Assembly: GCA_013420905.1 (NCBI GenBank)
Contig: JAAXNY010000010.1
Span: 372,001 to 436,000 of the forward strand
Direction: 5' to 3'
Source: Collybia mongolica
Lineage: Eukaryota; Basidiomycota; Agaricomycetes; Agaricales; Clitocybaceae
Length of the DNA stretch: 64,000 bases
Shown here: in pieces, positions 21,500 to 34,270 of the stretch
How the letters are laid out: every line of letters starts with the position of its first letter
How positions within the stretch are numbered: the first letter of the stretch is position 1
Made by a program: the position numbers and the translations under genes
Notes under the pieces: model-generated
The model's input: only the letters and a program-made list of their open reading frames with translations
Told to the model about the DNA's origin: nothing
Database searches by the model: none

Positions 21500-24400
21500 T
21501 TCTGCAGCACTCGCTGGTGCATCAGATTCACGTAAACACCTCTAGTTAGGGATGGCGTGAATGTCGTGCGCTGATGGACATTTTCAATATAGAAGGTCCG
21601 AATAGCGAACCAGTTTGTAGCCTGTCACATTATCCACATTATTTGTTCCATGGGTATGCAGATATTTTTGTGCTCCGGCACAATTGCAATGCCCTCTAAT
21701 AACGCCTAGTATATCCCTTCTGCGCCAAACCAATTGCGGTCTCGTTCTTCACAAGTTCGAGGGCAAAAAACCGATCGGGGCGGGGATGTATTTTTAGGTA
21801 CGTAAGGCTCCGCCTCTATGCCGCTAGCGTTATGGCGCGGGAGCCTATGGTCACTGGTGCCCTGTGTGTTTTTTTGCGATCTGACAGAGATATATTAAAA
21901 TCTAGATGGTTGCCTTTTAAGAATTGTGGTTTTTGAGAAGTTTGACAGGCCTTTTTCGGGGAACTCGAGGGAACAGTAGTCGTGGGTGCAGCTAGGCATG
22001 GCGCGAGTGGAGAAAACAAACGACCTACTAATCCAGGCGGTGATATTCTCTCCTAAAGAATAAGCATTGTGTACGTGTCCCACGGAGACATAAAACTGCC
22101 AAGCCATAAGATGTGTCGCGGTATTTTTCTTCAACTTCGGATGATACACGTAACGTAGCCGAAGGTCGTCCCGATAGAACTGGTATAGTGCGCGGCCGAT
22201 TAACTTAGACCAGGGCGAGCTAGGCTGGGCAATTTTAGCTTTTAGTAGCGAATTTTAGATATTGCGTGTTCCTCGAGGTCAATGTTGGGGGTCAAGGTTG
22301 TGTAATTATAGGTCCGTTCCCGACACGTTGCATCATCATATCACCAGTTTAATCTAGTGCGCATGTATAACGTTGCAACCCAAAAAACATCCCAATTCAC
22401 CAGTGCGCCTCGATTCTGGTACACGTTTTCGTACAAGATTCCAGCCACGTCACATCCTCCCCAGCGCAACCGACGTTGTTGACCCTAAAAATTCTTCTTG
22501 GGATGGATGGTGACTGGATGAACTCTCCACGGACGCACGGTCTTCAACAAGAGCACACTCTGATAATATTCCTAACCATTCCCGGATTAGCCCCCCCAAC
22601 CCCCAACCCCCTTGACGGATGACCTATCCTAAATGGCCTTCCACCAGAACAGCATGATGTCAGTATGGAAGCTACGCCACTCATAAGACTAGACGATGAC
22701 CCGCTGATCTTGCGGAAACACCAGCGCCTCATTATGCGAAATAATCGGTACAACGTATCCAGGAAGCTGGGTGAGCCCCTTTTCTTCAATTCCCCGACTT
22801 CGTACCGATCCAACTTTGTAGGCGAAACTATGTTGACCTTGTCATAAGCCTGCCAGTGGAGCGTATTCGTATGGCCAGCATAGGGTACCTCCCCTAGTCG
22901 AGACGTCACGTGTTAAGATCCTGCGCACCAACCTTGGAGACGGACGTCTGGGCGGGCGGGGGGTTAGGCATTGTTTGTTATCGGAGAGTGATGTACCACT
23001 TTCTGGGGCGGTGGAGATGTCACGACTTGATGTTAATGTGGATCTGATTATATATTGTTACGCAGCGGAGATGTATGGCGAGAATAGGCAAGGGGGAGGG
23101 GGGCATGAGCCTGCCGGTGTATCCTTGTGACTATTTTGTGTGAATCAACGTCCAGGGGGGTCAAATGAAGACTTACGGCTTATATGTAATTCATATTGAC
23201 TACCAAAGTCCGCCTAGGAGTTAAAGTTTACTGAAGTGAGATCACCAGATATCGTTAGTGGAGAGAACGGATTGGTCGGATTTCGTAGAGGATTAGGAGT
23301 TTACGAGCAAGAATTGGGGGGTTCTAGTCCCGAGGTCTAAGCGCACAGTATACACATTACTGTGGTATTGAGTTGTGTAACACCATACATGATAAGTGTC
23401 GACTCACTTCTCACACCGCCCCCGTTACTGTCCACAGATCAGGATCACAATCGCACACCGCTCATCAACAATCTATTCGGTGTCCAGTGAATGATACTGT
23501 CATATAAGCCGCCCTTCTGGAAATCTTCAACACCCCAGGCACGCCCCACTTTCAAGTATATGCCGTCCGCCGGGCAGTAGCCTAGCGCTACTCCTAGTGA
23601 TATGCAGTTCTACAATCTGCATAGTGCGCAAGAAACCCGCGCGGCCCGTTGGCGACGCATTTGGCCAACTCGATTACGGAGATAGTTGAAAGCCCCAAGG
23701 GGTTCATACGTTCTTCGAAAGGCAAGGAAACGGGATTTGAGGCTGGTAATGACGGAAAGCCGGACGACCCTCGAAAGGATGCAATCATGTCATAGTTACG
23801 ACAGGTCTGACAGGGATAGCCCTTCTATCCGATACCAAGTAGGAAGAAAACATACTTTGCTCACGGACACGATGACTTGGGTGTCGCAGAAGCACAAAAT
23901 ACGAATAACAGCGCTTTTCTCCAGTGTGTGGGGCATTTTGGGGTGTCAAAGGAAAAGCAAGGGAGGCATACTGACTTTTTCATACTGTGCATTAAGTAGG
24001 CCTAGGTGTCAGATGTAGGTGACCCCACACAGGTTTTACTGACCGTTGTACAGCATATAAGTAGAGGGAGCCCTTTGGCATCCTGATTCCAATATCGAGG
24101 TGCCGGGTGAGTCGTAGTTAGTGTTAAGGTTAAACATGGATGTAAGGCAGAATCTGGGTTTTTGTCCTAGGATTTTATGAATCTCGAGGGCTGGATGTCA
24201 AATCTCGAGCCTTAAATTTGAACATTGGGCTTTGCACATGTACAACGAGAGTATAAAAGTTATGCATTGCGTGGTAAGATGTTGGGAACGTTTGGGCTTG
24301 TCAGTGGGGATGGTGTCGAATGCGGATGGGCGTGGGAGCGTTTGAGGCAGGCTCTAATTTATATCAGCTTTACGTAATACTCAATTTCAGCCTTCCGCGC

Positions 24401-27400
24401 GACTGCGTCGAGATCCACCGGACACATCGCGTCGAATTGGCTCTTAACGCGCACACAAAAACCATATACTCCACGTCGACCAAACACGTTCTCCAAACAA
24501 ACCCTCAAAAAATGTTCTAGTCTACTCCAAATCGACCCATTACTCCTATCTGTACGAATTATAGCCTGAGAGACGCAACAAGAAATCGTAATATGAGCCT
24601 TTCTTTTCCACACATTCCCTTTGATCCCCCGTGATAGGCCCAACCTCACGTATATTCCCATGTGAAGGGCCAGAACAAGCTTACGATTCCCATAGCTACA
24701 TCGTTACGAACGAACATACACTTTGCGGGAAGCTAAAGGGGATTGCGGCACTCTAATCTAAACACAGAATAAAATGAAATGCACATCAGATTAGGTTGAG
24801 CTTTCATAAAAATAACGTACCAAACCAAAACGTACCTTTAGTCTCTCATTATTGATAGTTAAAAAAGCTTTGAAGGACCAGCGTCACAGTATCGACGATT
24901 AGATTAAGGACAATACTGATCGTGAACTACATCGAGGGACACAACCACCTCAAACATCGCCACTTCAAGCATTGAAATCAGAGATAGAAACAAGCACTGC
25001 ATGTCATTTCCTGAGCACACGTCAATGGCCAAAGTCGACCGGCGCCACAGGCGGGGGCAATCCTAGATAAAAACCTTGTGTAGTGGAGACGATGGGCTAG
25101 GTAGTCGGATCGCGAAGAAATCAATAATCTGTGGTGTAGGCTATCGCGCACCCTTCGGAATTCCAAGCACCTGGACCCCTAGTGAAGGTAGTACGCGTGA
25201 TGTCATGAAGTTTTTTATGGTGGCCGATGGGGGGGGGGGGGGGGGACGAGCACAGGGACTTGACTTATGATTTATTATCATAAAGATCGGGAATATGAAA
25301 ATGATGATTAGGTCTACGTATTGCAGAAATGGGGTCAGCAGCAACAGAAACTGAAACGGGTTTAGACGAGGGACCACGAAGCGGTCCCTACACATGGTGG
25401 GGTGGGTGGTAGGTCGCCCTCAAGCAGTGGACACGGCGTGCACGGGCCGCATAGGGTGCGGGATGGCCCAAAGCAAGGGACCCACTAGCGGGATCTCACT
25501 CGGCGAACAAAGTCCCGTCCCCACAGTGGGGATTGGCGGTCAGAAACAAGGCAGGATCTGTGGATCCAAAGTTTCAAACATGCTAAGCACGCTAGAATAC
25601 CAGTGCAGACGGACTGTGTTTCACCGGCGGCGTAAAGTCTCGACTATGTCGATAGGGGACTTACATAAGCCGTACGGCGGGTTCATCGGATAGAGTCCAC
25701 TTGGATAGAATATTTCAGTAGGGGGGCGGGGGGAGGCTACGTGGGCTACGGACGCAGCTAATGTTTGTCGACGTGGCAAATCTACAGTCTGTCCAGGTAC
25801 CAGATCTCGAGTAGTTCTAAGGCAGATCCTTAGGTGTAAAAGACGCCGCGTGTAGAGCTGAAGTTCGCCGCCTGCCAGAGAGACAATAGCAAAGGAAGAA
25901 GTTTAGCCTACTTCGTGATGATCGCACAGACGTGCCAACTTCTCCAACACGAGGCTCCCAAAGCTCGATACAGCCAGCCCTCAGCCAGTGGAGCCCAGTT
26001 TACGAAAACAACGGGCCATCCGGCGCGAGCCCAAGGTTCCCAATGGCTGAGGCAGCCAATCTACCTGCAATACACAATATAGGGCTCAGAGCAGCTCCAC
26101 CAATATAGCAAACACACGAACCAGGGTATCAAAACTCGACACGGCCAGTGGCCAGAATGACAAAATCGTACGTCAATACACGTTGCGGCGTCAGGCTTCG
26201 AATGAGTTAGCCGCGTGTCCGCTGGCGTGCTACACGTTGCGCAGACGGGGACGAAGGGCCGGACGACAATAATCGCACTCTTCATAGCCAATCGCGGTAC
26301 TAGAGAGAAAGCAAAAGTATCTGTAAGAGTACGGAAGGTGGTCCCGGGTTCCATCCCGCTCAGGATCAGATAGTATACTTTTCGGGAATCCACCGCTGAC
26401 GTACGAGCGGTGGCCTGTGTAGGAATGCCGAACATAAGCAGCCCCCTCCCCCCCTCCCCCATCACAAGATCCGTGTTGGGACGGGTTCTAGTCAAAACAC
26501 AATTACTAAGTGTCTTCGGTGCTGCCTGAAATTGCCTAGGCCGGCAAAAATTAGCACGCTCGGGGTGACCACGCCGACTCTGTTCAACGCTCACATACCA
26601 AGCTGTGCTTACGCAGAAACTCAATCCAATGCGTGCCCCGATTATGAATTCCGACTTGCCATGCTGCCGGTGACGTGGGCCCGAAGACTTTTGGCATGGG
26701 CGTCGGAGTTTGGCCGTCAACGAAGACCTAAGCCAAGAGCGTGTCGTGTACGGGGAGCCATGCCCGACGCGGAGCATTATGAGAAGGCTGATTGAGGCTG
26801 GGCTCAACTACGAACTCTGAATCTATCATCCTGAAGCATGATCGTCGTAAAAACCGGTGTCATGACCCATAACTAAAAAATCGGCATACCTCACGAAATG
26901 CCGTTCCGAACATTGGAAATACTATGTACAGCCTGTCTCACGATATGTTTTACGCAACAATAATGGAATGCTAACAGTGCTCTGTGGAAGGGCTATGGGA
27001 ACAGAGCTACGACGATCGATGCCTGCCTGTTGCCTCGAGGTTGGGAAGCCTGAAGTCGCAGTCGATGGAGTTTAATTGGCGATAAAACGTGTTTCCTGCA
27101 GATCATTTGGCTGCAATCGAACTTTTCTTACGGTATTGGGACCGCAGGGAGGCTGTGGTTCCTTGAGGCCGAGATGAGGTTAAGTCACGACAATGGTGAT
27201 TTGTGAAGGAGAATTGGCATAGCAAACAAGGTTTCTACCTTCAAGGTTCACGAATGCATCGGAATGATAAGACAGGCGGCAGGAAAAAGATATTGCCAGG
27301 CCAGGTCAGCCGGGATGGAATCAGAGAAGCCGGATAGTGATCGTGACTGATGAGAACATTGTACAAAGCAAAGGCGATATCCGGCTAGGGGGCCAGAGTA

Positions 27401-27470
27401 TGTGGAGCCGATAATAATAATTCGTATAAAGCGGTGAAACATGACCAAGATCTATTCTCAAGTCATCACC
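21500..27470. other. ~6 kb without a recognisable gene
   Basis: The composition is mixed and CpG-normal. Frames reach 248 codons (26061-26807, minus), but none shows a domain, a signal sequence or a coherent exon chain. A run of 17 G lies at 25229-25245, and C-rich tracts lie near 22590 and 26440. No internal repeat was found by eye. It may be eroded single-copy DNA or hold genes of families I do not know. Confidence 0.4.
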
Positions 27471-27475
27471 GACTC

Positions 27476-27483
27476 TATATAAG
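27476..27483 (+). promoter_or_regulatory. TATA box and CT-rich leader of the first KNH-like gene
   Basis: TATATAAG lies ~75 bp before the ATG at 27557. It is followed by a C/T-rich leader with few G, an arrangement typical of strongly transcribed fungal genes. Confidence 0.6.
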
Positions 27484-27556
27484 TACCTCCATCCTCTTCC
27501 TCCTTTCCTACATCCCCCCATTCACCACCCTCTTCTCCTACAACACCTAATCGACG

Positions 27557-28130
27557 ATGATGAACACCTTCACGACCTTCCTCTTCACCCTTCTCGCTCT
27601 CATCTCCATCGCCGCGTCGGCGCCTCTCGCTGCACGGGACGTCTACGTGCCTCCCGTTCTCTACCCGAACGTAAACACTGTCTGGAAAGCTGGATCCCGC
27701 CATAACGTTACCTGGTGCGTATCGGTCCACGCATCAGTGCGAGTTGCGAGTTAAACGGACCTTCCTTACCAATAGGGACACTTCGAACCCACCTGCCCAG
27801 ATCACCAACAAGATTGGTAGGATCGTCCTAGCCAAAGGTGATTTCCTGATTGGCCTTGGTAAGATCCCCCTGCCCAGATGAAATCGTTCATACATTGACC
27901 CAATCGTTGCGAGCAGAGGAGCCATTGGCCGAAGGCTTTGATATCTTGGACGGCAGACATGAGATCACCATCCCTACAGACACCAAACCCGGCGATGACT
28001 ACTCCCTCGTCTGTAAGTCTTTACCGCTTTATGCAACATCCTTGCTGCTGCGGCCGATTGACGCATGTTTCTTATGGCAGTGTTCGGAGACTCTGGAAAC
28101 AACAGCCAGAGGTTCAAGATCACAAACTGA
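27557..28130 (+). CDS. Secreted KNH/Kre9-like protein without anchor
   Basis: A small extracellular protein of the family often annotated as Ser-Thr-rich GPI-anchored membrane protein. Four exons: 27557-27714, 27776-27858, 27917-28012 and 28081-28130. They give 128 aa. A signal peptide (FLFTLLALISIAASA) is followed by RDVYVPP and the VWKAGSRHNVTW word of the domain. The end is YSLVLFGDSGNNSQRFKITN, then stop. Unlike the next gene it has neither a Ser/Thr-rich stalk nor a GPI signal, so the product should be soluble or loosely wall-bound. Intron phases match those of the paralogue at 29105. A second ATG three bases on is equally usable. Confidence 0.8.
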
Positions 28131-29104
28131 CGAAATACGCCTTTTATGACTGGCTGCGGCCCCTCATGAAATATTTTGAACGAACTCGGAACTGACAAAC
28201 GGACATGGACTTTACAAAAACGACTGTCAATGGACTCTGCACGGACACGATGTATAACCTGTACTTACCCTCTCACAACTCACACCCTCACGGACTCGTT
28301 CGGATACGAAGTGTATTCTTAGCTATCTTACCCCAATATAATCCTTTCCTCATTGTCACTTTTTATCATCGCGGATAGGCGGTCATGTAGGATTCAAACA
28401 TGGCAGTTGGGCATTGAAGATTGAATGTCGGGTGATGAACCGATGACTTCGCAGTAGGGGTCGAGTCAGCCCACATTTATTTGCGTGAGAAGAGTTACGA
28501 CCATGATTGTCGCGATCATATGCACCGTGGTGTCCAGGGTTATTTCTGCCCTTATTTTACCCATGTGCTATCTGCAATTGCACTCGAGTCCATGCCACAT
28601 CCCGAATCGTCAGACCATGCTTTGTCTTATATATATATACCAAAATCCCAGAGGAATTCAGACGACTTCCATGGTTATGTCCGGCTCTTGACATTACTAC
28701 TTTAATCAAACTCTAGCGCCCAATTAGACACCCCCTTCCTCAAAACCTTAAAGTACTATCATGTTGATTTGGCGCTCATGTTAGAAGACCTTCACTATTC
28801 GGATACAAAGTGTATTTTTGGCTCACATATCACAATACCGTTTTTCTGCGCCCGCTGCCACTGACTCCATGTACACATCATCACAAACGATCGACCCATA
28901 TGTCAGGAAATTGGAATTCGACGATGGAAGACGTGCGGAGGACAACTCTGGCCCATTTGAACTTCATCAGATGTCAAGGTCATGTGATTTTTCTCCACCC
29001 GACTGGTACTTAAACAAACTGGTATGGAATCGAACAATTCGACTCTTGGTTGTTCCCAGTCCCCATCACAGTCCACGTCGACGGTCCCTTCAAGCAGTTG
29101 ACTT
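28131..29104. other. Spacer between the two KNH-like paralogues
   Basis: No gene was recognised. A ~27 bp direct repeat (ttcggatac, a, aagtgtatt) occurs at 28299-28325 and 28798-28824. This is a possible trace of the tandem duplication that produced the gene pair. Confidence 0.4.
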
Positions 29105-30071
29105 ATGATGTTCGCTTTTACGATTCTATGCTTTTCATTCTTCGTTTCTCTGGTCCATGCGGGTCCCCTGGCCATGCGGGACGTTTTCAATCCGCACATC
29201 ACAAGTCCTGATGCGAACACAGACTGGCCGGTTGGATCAAAACAGACGGTTACGTGGTACGTTCTGCTTTGGATGGCTGTGGCGCTAACGCTGACTCGCA
29301 ATTATAGGGAAACTGCAGATATTCCTCCTGACTCCCAGTTGACGAGGCCTGATGGGAAGGTTCTGTTGGGACACCTAGGCCCAGTTGGTGGATTAAATCT
29401 TGATTTTGGTGAGTTTCATTTTGGACATTTGATTCCCGCCCCAACCCGTGTCGTTTGCCATATGTACTATGGTTATTGACAATTCTTCCCATAGACCATC
29501 CCCTAGCCCAAGGCTTCAAGCTCCGGGAAGGAAAGGTTCAGATCACAGTTCCGGATGTAGCGCCTCGAGATGACTACATCATCGTCCGTGAGTCCTTTCT
29601 GCTCATCCGTGCCCCCCGCAGTGTGCTCATATGCCAATGTGGCTAGTTATGGGTGACTCGGGTAACGCAAGTCCTGCCTTCGCCATCACACGTATTACAG
29701 GCGGAGGAGGGACCAGCTCCAGCTCCATCTCCAAATCTGAGTCGCCTTCCTCCGCGCCCACGTCCGCGCCAGCACCATCATCTCCACCGGCGACTGTGCC
29801 ATCCACCAACGACCCAAACAACGTCGTAGCTTCACCCAGCAGCACAGACGCCCCTGCAAGCGCGTCATCGACCCTAAGCCTCCCGATCCCCATCACGGGT
29901 ACAGTGATTACTGGTGGGATTTCGAATACTCCCGCACCATCGGGTACCGCACCAGGACCGGAGTCAAGCTCAGCTAGCAGCACGAGCTCTGCATGGTCCG
30001 CCCGCTATCTTGACTCAACAAAGACGTTCGCCATTGGCATGATGTCTCTGACGCTAATGCTCGCCATGTAA
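29105..30071 (+). CDS. GPI-anchored Ser/Thr-rich KNH/Kre9-like protein
   Basis: Paralogue of the gene at 27557. Four exons: 29105-29256, 29308-29408, 29495-29587 and 29647-30071. They give 256 aa. The signal peptide (TILCFSFFVSLVHAG) is followed by a domain with DWPVGSKQTVTW, HPLAQGF and VLMGDSGNASPAF. From residue ~125 on there is a long Ser/Thr/Pro/Ala stalk, expected to be O-mannosylated. The C-terminus (TKTFAIGMMSLTLMLAM) is a hydrophobic GPI-attachment signal. The protein is probably anchored to the plasma membrane or wall. All three introns share position and phase with the upstream gene, so the pair arose by duplication. One copy gained or the other lost the anchored tail. Confidence 0.85.
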
Positions 30072-30807
30072 GGCAAGCAATTTCTTGACTGCTTATCCGA
30101 GGGTGTCCGAACGGGCATAACCGGCTCTTATTCTTCTATCATGCACGAACCGCATTCATGAACACTTCTAATGACGTGTCCTGTACTACCATCAACGCCC
30201 ATCAGCATCGCTACGTAACATACCGTCCAACAAATTTTTCTTGTTATCTACTGCATATCCCGCATCTTCAGGAATATATCCCATTTCTATGCACGCAGTC
30301 CACATAAGGCAGGGAATAAGACGAAGACTAGGGCACCAGCAAGCTGGATGCCTCGCCAAGAATGTTTGATTTCTAGATAAAACAGATTTGGTACATATTG
30401 TATCTTCTAATGTAACACTGATCGAATAAAGGAATAATGGGCGATGAGTCATGGTGGTACGTGATACAACAGACACGTCAGGTTCTAGACCCGGTAAGTC
30501 GTGAAGTAGCATACGGTCGGGCTGCCGGAGCCTCTATCGTGGATGATCGATGACAGATAGGATGTGTAAGTATAAAAGAACAACAACTTTAACTTTTTAA
30601 TGATACAGATGAAAAAAGGCCTTCTATGTTTCGTTGTCGTCGCTTGGACGATCTTTCTATGTTCGGAATTGGCGAACCCGTGTGATGTTGTCGTGAAACC
30701 CGATCTATGAAGGGGAAATGAAGCTGGGGAATATCGGGGGCGAGGAGGGCGAGGCAGGGGGGGTGACGCGGGGTGAGGTGATCGCAATGAGGACACGGGA
30801 GGCACAT
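30072..30807. other. Convergent intergenic region
   Basis: This lies between the 3' ends of the GPI protein (+) and the barwin-like gene (-). No gene or terminator-like element was recognised. Confidence 0.4.
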
Positions 30808-31478
30808 TTAGGGCCTCCAGTCCTTATTCATGAAGTGCCAGGAGATCTTCAGCTGGCCAACGCTCAGTGCGTCGAGTTTCTGGAACAAGGAGGGCGACAT
30901 ATCTGCACAAGGGACATTATGTTAACTTCGTCAGGAGATGTAGTATCATGGTACATACCGAGGTCTTCGGTGCTGCAGGATTGGCAGCTGTCTCTGGTCT
31001 TGCCGTAAGCCTTCCTGCCGTTCTTGGTATTGACGATCTCGACCCACTATCGGATGAGATGACGTTTAGCGCCAAAACTTAGGGGGAGGTTCGAAGCTTA
31101 ACAAACCTGATCGCAATTCGCCCCGCCGTTGGCGTCGTATCGTTTCTTGGAAATGGCGACGATGGCGTCGCTGTCGACGTTCCACTTGCCGCAGTTACCT
31201 AGGCCTGTGGTGGGAAATAAACGTCGGTGCCTGACTCACGGACTTTGTGGAATGCCGAGCAACGGAATACTAACCGACGTTGAACCAGGTGCCCTGATTT
31301 CATTATTATGAGTACACGGCGTAGCGGAAGTACTATGGAGGTAGATACTGACCCTGCCGACATGCGTGACTCTCTTCTCGAGCTCCACCTGTGTGCCGTT
31401 GCCGGCTGGCAAAGGGGTAGCGAGCACCATGAAAATGGACGCGAATAACGCGAAGAGGAAGAGGGCGACGCGAGACAT
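30808..31478 (-). CDS. Secreted barwin/RlpA-like (expansin-like) protein
   Basis: A small secreted double-psi beta-barrel protein, related to the domain of expansins and barwin; it probably acts in the apoplast or cell wall. Five exons: 31478-31353, 31293-31275, 31204-31107, 31046-30959 and 30902-30808. They give 141 aa. The signal peptide (FLFALFASIFMVLATP) is followed by a short Lys/Arg-ended pro-region and then RGTWFNVGLGNCGKWN. Next come SDAIVAISKKRYD, ANCDQWVEIVN, AYGKTRDSCQSC and DLDMSPSLFQ, ending in LKISWHFMNKDW. The Cys pairs expected for the fold are present. The second exon is only 19 nt. A possible TATAAAAG lies ~140 bp upstream. The gene converges on the GPI protein gene. Confidence 0.88.
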
Positions 31479-31619
31479 ATTCAGTCAAGGGGAGGTCGAG
31501 TGGCGTTTAAGGTGAGAGTAAGCGTCGAGGCGAGCGATTGGGATGAGACAGGGCAAGGGAGCAGAGGGGGGTTTGCGGGGGGGAATCGGCAACGGCATTT
31601 GAGGCAAATCGAGGGTGGC

Positions 31620-31627
31620 CTTTTATA
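31620..31627 (-). promoter_or_regulatory. Probable TATA box of the barwin-like gene
   Basis: TATAAAAG on the minus strand ~140 bp before the start codon, with C-rich leader sequence between. Confidence 0.45.
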
Positions 31628-32959
31628 CTTTTTTGTCGGAGGGTGGTAAGGTGGTTACGCATCCGTCCACGACTCCCCCCCGATGTATTTGGTCCGTGAA
31701 AAATAGCGACACACAATAGGCCCACCTGGGACCTGGTGTGCGGTGGTAACGGGTGATCTCCAGTCGTGACACATCGATAACCCCAAAAAAATTCAGCGAT
31801 GTAAGCTGATGGGGTCCGTTATTTTTTTAGGGTTGATGATGGGGCCAAAGGAAAAAGAGAGGTGGAGAGGTCACGTCTCCAGGGATGGCGTGGGCTTTCC
31901 GGACCATTTCGAATTCACGAGCACCCGGACGGGGAAGACAAAGCATGCGCTAGTGGAAATGCTCTCGTAGCTTCGGAACTGCTTCGGACCGCGGTGATCC
32001 ACGCGCAAAATGTGTGTTTTTGGCTCTTTATGGTGGGTCGGAGTGGCTATAAGATTGGACTACAACGATGTCGTTGTGCTGCAACGTGGTGGCGGCGAAA
32101 AAACAAATGTTAATCCGTGCCCTTAATCTAGTCGCCGCACCGGAATTTGCCAATATTGTCACGTTACTCCCACGCGTTGGCAACGTGATATGAAAATTTT
32201 TTTGATGGCAGTTGTCCCCCAAATCCGGGCAACCGCCGCCACTCGTACTCGACTTTTCTTTCTCAAGAGGTTTTATATGAAACGCTGCCCCGGATTTATA
32301 CCCACCCTCGGGCAGCATCGGGGGCGGTCCTTGAGCGCACAGAGCCCAGGTACATAGCACATACGCGGGCCTTGGTCGATGCCATTGGGAGTAAAACCAA
32401 ATATTCAAATACGCGTAACAAGCAGGCGATTTGTTCTTCCCTCCGTCAGCCACGCCTCTTCCATGCGGATCGGACGCAATTAGTCAGTCGACCTCGTTGC
32501 GCAGCATGGGTCCTTAGATGACTCGACGGGTTCCCATCACGAAAACCGTCATCTTGTACGTATTTAATTCGCCCCTCTTTTTTGCGGATTCCAAGAGACT
32601 CCCCACCGCTCTAGCGAGCCTCGTGTGCTTAATACACGTCACCCCCACGACTTCATGAATGACGAGGATTACTTCCAGACGACTTGTGGGAATTTCACGT
32701 GTTCTACGGTACACCAACCGTTGCTCGGACGTTGGGACTTTCCGGCCCGCGGAAGGGCTTACATGAAGCCTGCGTCTTATTTCCACTCGAAGCTTCCATC
32801 TATAAACACCCCTCTCTATTCAGATGGTCTACCGGTAGACAGTAAGATGCTTACCGTTGCCCTCCGGGACCATGGTCTGTTTCGTGTTTTTCATTTTGAT
32901 TCCATCAATTGGGGTCCACGGCTTGGTGTGACGTGACCGTCCCTGAGTTATTTATCGAG
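31628..32959. other. Intergenic, no recognised gene
   Basis: Several overlapping short frames lie on both strands with no domain or plausible exon chain. Normal CpG content ends near 32960. Confidence 0.4.
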
Positions 32960-34270
32960 ATATTCCTGACATATGTACTTAGCTAGCCTGCTCCACTCAA
33001 GCCAGGGTCAGTTTTTCACAAGTCACTTGCAATTCACATGTTGTTGACCATTCATCATGAAATCCATCATGCAAATATTCAAAGCAGCCCCAGTAAGGAT
33101 ATATAATACATTGGACATTGAGTAGAGCAATTCTGCAACCCACAAAAACTAGAATGATTTTAGTGAAACTTGGCTAGTCTTCCTACAGGTGGGCTCTTGT
33201 CCACAACACATCATGAGAACACAACTCCATTTGCCACAGTATGCAGGGACTGTTCCTGGCTGTTCTGCTCACAAATGTTAATGGTCTTGGAAATCCTATT
33301 GTTAACCCTCTCTAGCAGTATGATCATATCTTTCAATACATCCAACATGGGTACAGTACTATGATTGCTGAAAGTCACATTGTTGTTTTGGCATCATCCA
33401 TGGGACTTGTGTGTAAATCCTATTGTTAACCCTCTCTAGCAGTATGATCACCAATATCTTTCAATACACCCAACATGGGTACAGTACTATGATTGCTGAA
33501 AGTCACATTGTTGTTTTGGCATCATCCATGGGACTTGTGTGGCACCCATGGTATTTTTTAGACCAGAATATAGAATACATGGAATTCTTTAGACCAAAAT
33601 ATAGAATACATTGAACTGCAGAACTGCTCTAGTATTGGGTGTTGATTATTGGGCCAGCAATAAAAGAAAGAGCAATTTTGTGGGAGTCCTTGTTACAGTT
33701 TGCCTGCTCACTGTATTCAACTATGTAAGGTTGTGCATCTCTTTTTCCACATTACACTAAAGTGCATGCAAGCTGATTTGAGTTGCTGTAGTTGAGTATA
33801 GTACTTGCACCATTGGTTTCCCTTTCAAATGGTTGCACATCTTGCATACCATCTGCCCAGTACTGAGCCAAAGGCTCGCACAAGACACCACTGGCATGCC
33901 TTTGATATATACCATTAAGAACATGATGTAGACAAGGACACCTATGCCCCAAGTGTCTTGCACTATCATCCTTCACAAGCCTTTGGGGTGTTAAATGAAT
34001 GAAAACCTACCTTTCCAAAGAGAGGCTTTATGATACAGAAACTATAACCAATGACAACTTTAATTCACCAACCATGCATGCTGAGCTGTGGGTGGCTTGA
34101 CAGCCCTTGGATTACATGTAAAGACCCATTCAGGCCAAGTTCAGGTATTCCCAGACAATTGTACACCAGAGCATTCAGTGTATTCCATGCTAATATAAAC
34201 AATAATAATTTGCACAACCTTATTAATCCCTGTAGAGATAAGGATAACTTTTTCACTGATTGTCACTTCA
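32960..34270. other. AT-rich, almost CpG-free repeat island
   Basis: This 1.3 kb block differs sharply from both flanks. It has about one CpG, many TpG/CpA steps and internal duplications. It resembles the big CpG-poor blocks at the window ends and is probably a small decayed mobile-element insertion. The minus frames near 33752-33976 have no recognisable motif. Confidence 0.6.
33291..33542. repeat. Tandem duplication, two ~126 bp copies
   Basis: The copies at 33291-33414 and 33415-33542 both begin aaatcctattgttaaccc and run to gggacttgtgtg. They differ mainly by a 4-bp insertion (ccaa) in the second copy and a T/C change. A shorter pair (agaccagaatatagaataca and agaccaaaatatagaataca) follows at once. 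Confidence 0.9.

Noticed and set aside
23290..23345. ggttctagtcc resembling a tRNA B box
   Set aside because: No acceptor, D or anticodon stem could be drawn around it.
26061..26807. 248-codon minus-strand frame, the longest in the gene-free block
   Set aside because: No domain, no signal or membrane pattern, and a composition like translated noncoding DNA. Expected by chance in a GC-moderate region.
33752..33976. Minus-strand frame with DTWGIGVLVYIM resembling part of a protein kinase
   Set aside because: Only one short word is kinase-like and no other subdomain is present in any nearby frame.
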